Position numbers and translations under genes: made by a program
Notes under the pieces: model-generated
Database searches by the model: none
What the model was told of the DNA's origin: nothing
Seen by the model: only the letters and a program-made list of their open reading frames with translations
Shown: positions 61,338 through 64,000 of the stretch, in pieces
Layout: every line of letters begins with the position of its first letter
Numbering within the stretch: position 1 is the first letter of the stretch
Assembly: GCA_902363555.1 (NCBI GenBank)
Contig: CABJAM010000007.1
Span: 124,001-188,000, forward strand
DNA from: Lachnospiraceae bacterium
GTDB taxonomy: Bacteria; Bacillota; Clostridia; Lachnospirales; Lachnospiraceae
DNA length: 64,000 nucleotides
Direction: 5' to 3'

Positions 61338-61784
61338 ATGAAAAGCTTGAACATTTCTAAAACCTATACAATTATTATCGGATGCGGCCGGCTGGGCGCC
61401 GGTATTGCCGACAGCCTTTCGGACCAGGAACAGGATGTCCTTGTTGTGGATTGTAATCCAGGGGCTTTTCGGAAGCTGTCGCCGGATTTCGGCGGGCTTA
61501 CGAAGGCAGGCGATGCTACGGATCTGAATGTGCTGAGCAATCTGGATATCTGCAAGGCCACGGCAGTCATTATTGTCACCGATAACGATAATATAAATAT
61601 TATGGTGGCCCAGCTTGTGAAAGGGCTTGCGCCCCGGGCCCATGTGATCACCCGGCTGTACAATCCGGATTACCAGTGTATTTATAAGGAACAGGGCATT
61701 GACACGATCTGCCCGTCACTGCTTTCCGCCCGGGAGATCGACGGGCTGCTGGCAAATGACAGAGAGGAGGCTGGGCTGTTATGA
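61338..61784 (+). CDS. RCK_N (TrkA-N) domain protein with intact nucleotide site
   Basis: A 148-residue cytoplasmic protein consisting of one TrkA-N Rossmann domain: IIIGCGRLGAGIADSL (G-x-G-x-x-G), the acidic end of strand 2 in VLVVDCNPGAF, and GDATDLNVL. No RCK_C domain follows. AAAGGAGG lies before the ATG. It overlaps the next RCK gene by 4 nt. It should bind NAD(H) or ATP and gate TrkH together with its partner. Confidence 0.88.
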   Translation: MKSLNISKTYTIIIGCGRLGAGIADSLSDQEQDVLVVDCNPGAFRKLSPDFGGLTKAGDATDLNVLSNLDICKATAVIIVTDNDNINIMVAQLVKGLAPRAHVITRLYNPDYQCIYKEQGIDTICPSLLSAREIDGLLANDREEAGLL

Positions 61785-62446
61785 AGAAAAACGTACTGCT
61801 GGCAGGGAGCTTTACAAAGGCACGCTCTCTGGCCGGTTCGCTGACCCAAAAGGGGTATCATGTGACCATTATCAATGCATTTCCCAGGGAATGTGAAATA
61901 CTGGCGGAGATCCGGGGCGCCAACGTGATCCTTGGCGATGGCACAAAACCGTATATTCTGGAGGACGCCGACGCCGGAAATATGGACATTGCCATCGCCC
62001 TGACGCCCAGAGACTCGGATAATCTTGTCATATGCCAGCTTTGTAAAAAAATGTTCCATATTCCCAAAACCGTGTCCATTGTCAATGACCCGAAGAAAAC
62101 AGAATTTTTTTATAAAATGGGGATTGATTCCGTGGTCTGTACAACTAATATCATCACCGGCCTGATTGAACAGCAGGCCTTCATGGACGAGATGGCCACC
62201 ATTATCCCCATCGGTGAGGGCAATCTGGGGCTGGCCGAGGTTCCCATTCCCATCACCTCACCGGCAGTGGGCAGGGAGCTTTCCCGGCTGGAGCTTCCAA
62301 GAGATGTGATCATTGGCTGCATTCTAAGAAATGAACAAAATCTTATTCCGCGGGGGGATACCCGCATCCTCGCCGGCGACGTGGTCGTTTTGATCTCGTC
62401 CAAAAAACAGGAGCTGGCAGCCATCAAAAAGCTGACCGGGAGGTGA
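61781..62446 (+). CDS. RCK_N/RCK_C (TrkA-like) protein with degenerate nucleotide site
   Basis: A 221-residue protein. Its RCK_N half (about 1-135) has the Rossmann layout but reads VLLAGSFTKARSLAGSL where G-x-G-x-x-G is expected; GDGTKPYIL and SVVCTTNIITGLIEQQ are kept. RCK_C (about 140-221) contains VGRELSRLELPRDVIIGCIL and VVVLISSKKQELAAI. It appears to be the regulatory partner of the preceding single-domain protein. It is coupled to it by a 4-nt overlap and to trkH by 5 nt. Confidence 0.87.
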   Translation: MKKNVLLAGSFTKARSLAGSLTQKGYHVTIINAFPRECEILAEIRGANVILGDGTKPYILEDADAGNMDIAIALTPRDSDNLVICQLCKKMFHIPKTVSIVNDPKKTEFFYKMGIDSVVCTTNIITGLIEQQAFMDEMATIIPIGEGNLGLAEVPIPITSPAVGRELSRLELPRDVIIGCILRNEQNLIPRGDTRILAGDVVVLISSKKQELAAIKKLTGR

Positions 62447-62451
62447 TCGCT

Positions 62452-63927
62452 ATGTTAAAAATATTCCATGGCCGGAGCAATTGCGGCAAAATGGCCATTC
62501 TTATCGGATTTTTAACCTACATGCCGCTGCTCGTACTGCCATTTTATCCGGAGGATGCCGTATATGCCATAGACTTTATCCTTCCGGCCACCGGTTCCGT
62601 CCTGCTGGGCATACTTTTATGTTTGAAAAGACCTGTGACGTCGGATAGTGGATGGCGCAAAAATGTGCGCAGCAGCAGTCTGACCGTACTGTTTGCCTGG
62701 GGGCTGGGATTTCTTATGGGAGCACTCCCCTTCATGCTTTCCGGACAGCTCCCGTTTGTGGGCGCACTGTTTGAATCGGTCAGCGGTTGGACGACCACAG
62801 GACTGTCCGTCATGGATGTTTCCGAAACATCCCACATTTATCTGTTTCACCGCAGCTTTATGCAGTATTGCGGCGGCCTTGGTTTTATTACAATGATGAT
62901 CATGCTTGTCCATGAAAAGCAGTCCAATAACCTGTTTTTAGCCGAAGGCCACCCGGATAAGCTGATGCCCAATATAAAAAAGACAGCCCGGACAATTTTT
63001 GAAATGTTCTTTGTCTTTTTACTCCTGGGAACAGCCGCCTACGCCGTGGCCGGCATGAATGTATTCGATGGCCTTCTCCATGCCATGTGCGCCCTGTCCA
63101 CCGGCGGATTTTCCACCCGCCTGGGCAGTATCGGCGAATACAACAACATTGCCATAGAGGTCATCACTCTGGCGCTCATGCTCATCGGTACAACCAATTT
63201 TGCAGTCCTGCTCCTGGCTGTAAAAGGAAAATGGAGGATGGTATTTAAGGTCAGCGAGCTGCGGTTTTTAGGCGTTTTGATGCTCCTGTTCCTCCCTATC
63301 CTCACCCTTTCTCTTCATATGCAGATGGGCCTGCCGCTGGGGCACAGTATCCGCAGCGCCTTTGTGGATGGTGTTTCCGCGCTGTCCACCACCGGTTTTT
63401 CCTCCATGGCTTACACCGGCTGGCCGCCTCTTTCTATTGGCCTTTTAATAATGCTCATGCTCATTGGCGGCGGCATAGGCTCCACTGCCGGCGGTCTGAA
63501 GCTGACCCGTGTCTACCTGCTTCTACGCATCGTCAAAGAAAATATATGCCGGAGGATTTCTCCGGCGCGCAGAGTCACGGCGCCTTATTATACAAAGGCT
63601 CAGGGCCGGACGAAAATCGACGCCTCCCTGGCTGGCGATACAACCGCTTTTATCGCCTGCTATCTGTTTATTTTTATTCTCGGCTCACTGCTCATCACCG
63701 TCACCGCCGGCTGCAGTCTCACCGACGCCATGTTTGAATTTTCATCCGCCCTTGGCACTGTAGGCCTTTCTATCGGAATTACGGGCCCAAATACCGGCAA
63801 TGCCACACTGATCATTGAAATCGTCGGCATGCTTATGGGCCGCCTGGAAATATTTATCGTACTCACAGCAATCCATTCCGGATTTTCTATTCTGAGGGAA
63901 AAGGCCGCCGGTACTTCGTCGGTGTGA
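62452..63927 (+). CDS. trkH: TrkH-family potassium uptake channel subunit
   Basis: A 491-residue membrane protein with the four-repeat pore layout of the Trk/Ktr family. Selectivity-filter segments are visible in order: TTTGLS, STGGFS, STTGFS and GTVGLS. GGGAGGTG lies 8 nt before the ATG at 62452; a GTG three codons earlier overlaps that site. It imports K+ under control of the two RCK proteins. Its 3' end overlaps an oppositely oriented AraC-type gene by 41 bp. Confidence 0.93.
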   Translation: MLKIFHGRSNCGKMAILIGFLTYMPLLVLPFYPEDAVYAIDFILPATGSVLLGILLCLKRPVTSDSGWRKNVRSSSLTVLFAWGLGFLMGALPFMLSGQLPFVGALFESVSGWTTTGLSVMDVSETSHIYLFHRSFMQYCGGLGFITMMIMLVHEKQSNNLFLAEGHPDKLMPNIKKTARTIFEMFFVFLLLGTAAYAVAGMNVFDGLLHAMCALSTGGFSTRLGSIGEYNNIAIEVITLALMLIGTTNFAVLLLAVKGKWRMVFKVSELRFLGVLMLLFLPILTLSLHMQMGLPLGHSIRSAFVDGVSALSTTGFSSMAYTGWPPLSIGLLIMLMLIGGGIGSTAGGLKLTRVYLLLRIVKENICRRISPARRVTAPYYTKAQGRTKIDASLAGDTTAFIACYLFIFILGSLLITVTAGCSLTDAMFEFSSALGTVGLSIGITGPNTGNATLIIEIVGMLMGRLEIFIVLTAIHSGFSILREKAAGTSSV

Positions 63928-64000
63928 TGCCAAAATGCGCTTTGAACAGCCGATTAAAATTAGATAAATTGTCAAAGCCTGTATTTTCGGAAATACTCAG
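63887..64000 (-). CDS. AraC-family regulator, C-terminal end only
   Basis: Thirty-seven codons run from the window edge to a TAG at 63887-63889. They read ISENTGFDNLSNFNRLFKAH then FGITPTKYRR, the second helix-turn-helix of an AraC domain (GF-x-N-x-S-x-F-x-R-x-F-K). The rest lies beyond the window. It overlaps the end of trkH convergently by 41 bp. Confidence 0.85.
   Translation of the reverse strand: MSISENTGFDNLSNFNRLFKAHFGITPTKYRRPFPSE

Overview
The window looks like a chromosome segment of an anaerobic gut clostridium of the Lachnospiraceae type. This is inferred from gene content, not from a marker gene. The signs are mid-range GC, strong AGGAGG-type ribosome sites, LplB/LplC-type sugar ABC modules paired with YesM/YesN-type two-component systems, many glycoside hydrolases, an anaerobic-type (Cys) sulfatase, a GGDEF protein, an ECF sigma/DUF4179 anti-sigma pair and ThrE-type exporters. 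No rRNA, tRNA, CRISPR array, phage or conventional insertion sequence was seen.

Layout. 1-0.9 kb: the N-terminal part of a homocysteine S-methyltransferase, cut by the window edge. 1.2-4.9 kb: a TPP riboswitch and a four-gene thiamin-pyrimidine salvage operon (tenA, ABC ATPase, permease, lipoprotein). 4.9-16.6 kb: first carbohydrate region, with an alpha/beta hydrolase, a DUF5060/DUF4038 glycosidase, a LacI regulator, a YesM/YesN pair whose kinase is broken at a C10 tract, and a convergent permease-permease-binding protein operon. 16.9-17.6 kb: a large GC-rich inverted repeat. 17.6-28.3 kb: mixed housekeeping and accessory genes (ThrE exporter halves, AI-2E family membrane protein, Nudix, NSS transporter, an Rpn-type nuclease gene between perfect 35-bp direct repeats, ECF sigma/anti-sigma, L-2-amino-thiazoline-4-carboxylate hydrolase, peptide deformylase, HD hydrolase). 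28.6-42.9 kb: second carbohydrate region, with GH3, two AraC-GH39 fusion proteins, a methyltransferase coupled to a GH106-like enzyme, a ferredoxin-nitroreductase, and oleate hydratase beside a TetR regulator. 43-58.7 kb: GGDEF protein, a second sugar ABC operon with its own YesM/YesN pair, a sulfatase with a further binding protein, LysR and a GH2 beta-galactosidase. 59-63.9 kb: a KdpD/KdpE-like pair followed by a potassium-uptake operon (TPR protein, two RCK subunits, TrkH). The right edge carries the 3' end of an AraC-family gene that overlaps trkH.

How it fits together. Most of the window serves uptake and breakdown of complex, probably partly sulfated or rhamnose/xylose/galactose-containing glycans. 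Both sugar ABC systems lack an ATPase here and probably share a MsmK-type ATPase encoded elsewhere. The two-component pairs and the AraC, LacI and LysR proteins are the likely local regulators.

The least expected signals are: (1) two AraC-family regulators fused to GH39 domains, one with both catalytic glutamates and one lacking the acid/base; (2) several families of short hairpin repeats that sit in 5' leaders, one with compensatory changes between its three copies; (3) the C10 tract that splits a sensor kinase; (4) a five-fold helically phased TCTCACA array before the potassium operon; and (5) the 35-bp direct repeats around the Rpn-type gene.
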